A stretch of DNA of 64,000 nucleotides from Oribacterium asaccharolyticum ACB7 (GTDB lineage Bacteria > Bacillota > Clostridia > Lachnospirales > Lachnospiraceae). Below are positions 62,659 through 64,000 of this stretch, piece by piece. The stretch covers positions 63,788-127,787 of the forward strand of contig NZ_JH414506.1 of NCBI RefSeq assembly GCF_000238075.1, read 5' to 3'. Numbering within the stretch: position 1 is the stretch's first letter; each line of letters begins with the position of its first letter. A program made the position numbers and the translations under genes. The notes beneath the pieces were generated by a model. That model was not told where the DNA came from. It saw nothing but the letters and a program-made list of their open reading frames with translations, and ran no database searches.

Positions 62659-64000
62659 TTACTGCTTCTTTAACAGAAAACGTCTGAACTCTTTCACAAG
62701 ATTCTGCCCTTCTCTTTCCCCTAAGAGGCAGGAACCCGCTCCGGAAATTTTTTTCCGCATCTTCTTACTGACACCGCCTTTTGCAAAACGGGCAATTTTT
62801 GCAAGATACGCTTTCTTCATCTCTTCCGACTGCACGATGGTGAGGTCGGCATGGAAAATCCCCGGAACCGTCACATAATATTCCATATTTCCAAAGGCCT
62901 TTCCATCTTCCTCCGCCTTCGGGTTAATCTCGTCCGTAACAAAGGGAGGAATATAGACCAATTTTCTCGTATAGTTTTTCATTTTTCTGCTATAGAAAAA
63001 GGAATCCACACTCCAAACCGGATTCACCTCATCATAGGGAGAATTCAAAACGATGCAGTCCGGAAGTTCCGTCGCAAAATCATAAGTTCTGTAATCCGTA
63101 ATCTCATAGCCTTCCGGAAATTCTTTTCCTTCATAGTGCATTTCCGAAAAGTTTCCGTCTCCCAATCTGTCAAAATACGGAATAGGAATAATCTTACACT
63201 CCACATCTTCTTCCGCACGCAAAGCATCAATTAAAGGACGAAGACTGTCAAAATGCTTGGCACTGTGCGGCAAAAAGACAACCTGTCTCTTAAACTCTCC
63301 TTCCAGAGTCTGTCGTACCTTTCTAAGATGGGATCCCAACTTCTTTAGCATCCTTTCCAGTTGCTTTCCGGATTCGGACAGCATCCGGTCAATTTCTTTT
63401 TCATCGCTGTGCAATACTTCTTCCAAGGCCTGATAAGCATGATAGAGGGACTCACAGTATTGCTCCAAAACAGAAACCGATTCGCATCCCCCTCCCTTCT
63501 TCACTTCAATGGCATTTCCCAGGGCAATCGCCTCTTCCTGACAAGCGGGAAGAACGGTATGCAAAAAGAGAAAATTCTTCTTCTCATATGCTTCCAGAAT
63601 CTTTTTCTGCCTTTCCCGGAAAGAGTCCACTGTTTTGAAGAGAATCTCTCTAAAGTTCTCTACATTCGGACGCTCTAAATCCTCTTCCTTAAACTGATAG
63701 CTGAATACCCACTTTTCTCCAAAGTGCTTTTTGAGCCGCTCTTCATACTGTTTGAAATAAGGATAATTGTGAATTCCACCCGCTTTTACAGGCTTTTTAT
63801 AATCTCCATAAATCACTTTCAGAACGGTATCATAGTCTATCGGAGCCGGAAATTCCCGATTACAAAATAAAATCTGCTTACTTCCCAGAAATGCCGCTTT
63901 GGGAAATTTTGTCTTCTCATGATGCATTTGATAAGCTAAGAAGGCCACCATGTCTCCGGTTCCGTTAAACTCCTGGCAAACCCTGTGAAAAACGTCATAG
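62659..64000 (-). CDS. LicD domain fused to glycerophosphotransferase N-half (paralogue 6), 5' end outside window
   Basis: The frame is open to the window edge. The first visible residues YDVFHRVCQEFNGTGDMVAF match the LicD domain of the other copies at about residue 205, so the first ~200 residues, including the catalytic GTLLGAVR and PWDDD motifs, are missing here only because the window ends. GGIHNYPYF, RQVVFLPHSAKHFDSLRPL, CIVLNSPYDEVNPV and GAGSCLLGEREGQNLVKEF are all present. Confidence 0.85.
   Translation of the reverse strand, partial: YDVFHRVCQEFNGTGDMVAFLAYQMHHEKTKFPKAAFLGSKQILFCNREFPAPIDYDTVLKVIYGDYKKPVKAGGIHNYPYFKQYEERLKKHFGEKWVFSYQFKEEDLERPNVENFREILFKTVDSFRERQKKILEAYEKKNFLFLHTVLPACQEEAIALGNAIEVKKGGGCESVSVLEQYCESLYHAYQALEEVLHSDEKEIDRMLSESGKQLERMLKKLGSHLRKVRQTLEGEFKRQVVFLPHSAKHFDSLRPLIDALRAEEDVECKIIPIPYFDRLGDGNFSEMHYEGKEFPEGYEITDYRTYDFATELPDCIVLNSPYDEVNPVWSVDSFFYSRKMKNYTRKLVYIPPFVTDEINPKAEEDGKAFGNMEYYVTVPGIFHADLTIVQSEEMKKAYLAKIARFAKGGVSKKMRKKISGAGSCLLGEREGQNLVKEFRRFLLKKQ

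Overview
This is a mid-GC Firmicutes chromosome segment, most like a motile anaerobe of the Lachnospiraceae. The flagellar/chemotaxis operon has the clostridial layout (FliY with a CheC-like domain, CheC/CheD/CheV, FlbD, FlhO/FlhP-type rod proteins). Ribosome binding sites are strong AGGAG types, and rplM-rpsI has its usual low-GC Gram-positive leader. An Oribacterium-like genus is possible but not proven. Every gene I support is on the minus strand, so transcription runs from high to low coordinates.

Layout from low coordinates. (1) 1-475: the 5' part of a group IIC intron, placed directly after the intrinsic terminator of a small lipoprotein gene. (2) 1098-2409: the rplM-rpsI operon with promoter and leader. 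A 149-bp tandem duplication downstream copies the last codons of rpsI. (3) 2539-17751: late flagellar and chemotaxis genes: a nucleotidyltransferase-like protein, a FliT/FlgN-like chaperone, fliS, a dicarboxylate/amino-acid symporter, fliD, a ComFB-ParA pair, a choline-binding-type secreted protein, cheV, cheD, cheC, two rod proteins and fliA. (4) 17803-38123: the main fli/flg/flh/mot operon from fliE to flhA, driven by a sigma-A promoter upstream of fliE. fliM is split by an apparent one-base frameshift. flgC sits between cheY and fliY, and flgB, fliL, flhF and flhG are not seen. (5) 38515-43400: an EAL phosphodiesterase, a solute-binding lipoprotein with two small 'TWQG' proteins, and a secreted CAP-domain protein behind two tandem c-di-GMP-I riboswitches. 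(6) 43626-64000: a surface-polymer/phosphonate cluster. It holds phosphonopyruvate decarboxylase, a phosphonoacetaldehyde-reductase-type alcohol dehydrogenase, a three-domain protein (NTP-transferase + cytidylyltransferase + PEP mutase), two full-length CDP-glycerol-glycerophosphotransferase-like proteins, and six paralogous proteins in which a LicD domain is fused to the N-terminal half of that same glycerophosphotransferase-like fold. The last one runs off the window.

Working model. The PEP mutase fusion, decarboxylase and reductase make and CMP-activate a C2 phosphonate, probably 2-hydroxyethylphosphonate. The LicD and glycerophosphotransferase-like proteins then put it, or related phospho-alcohols, on a cell-surface glycan or teichoic-acid-like polymer. 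The array of LicD fusions has mosaic similarity between copies, which suggests diversifying surface decoration.

The motility region is tied together by FliA-type promoters sharing TATA-N14/15-NNCGATAA (fliD, flgF, flgE, the EAL gene, and probably the CAP gene). Several parts connect to c-di-GMP: the EAL enzyme, a ComFB-domain protein and the double riboswitch. No CRISPR array, tRNA or rRNA gene was seen.
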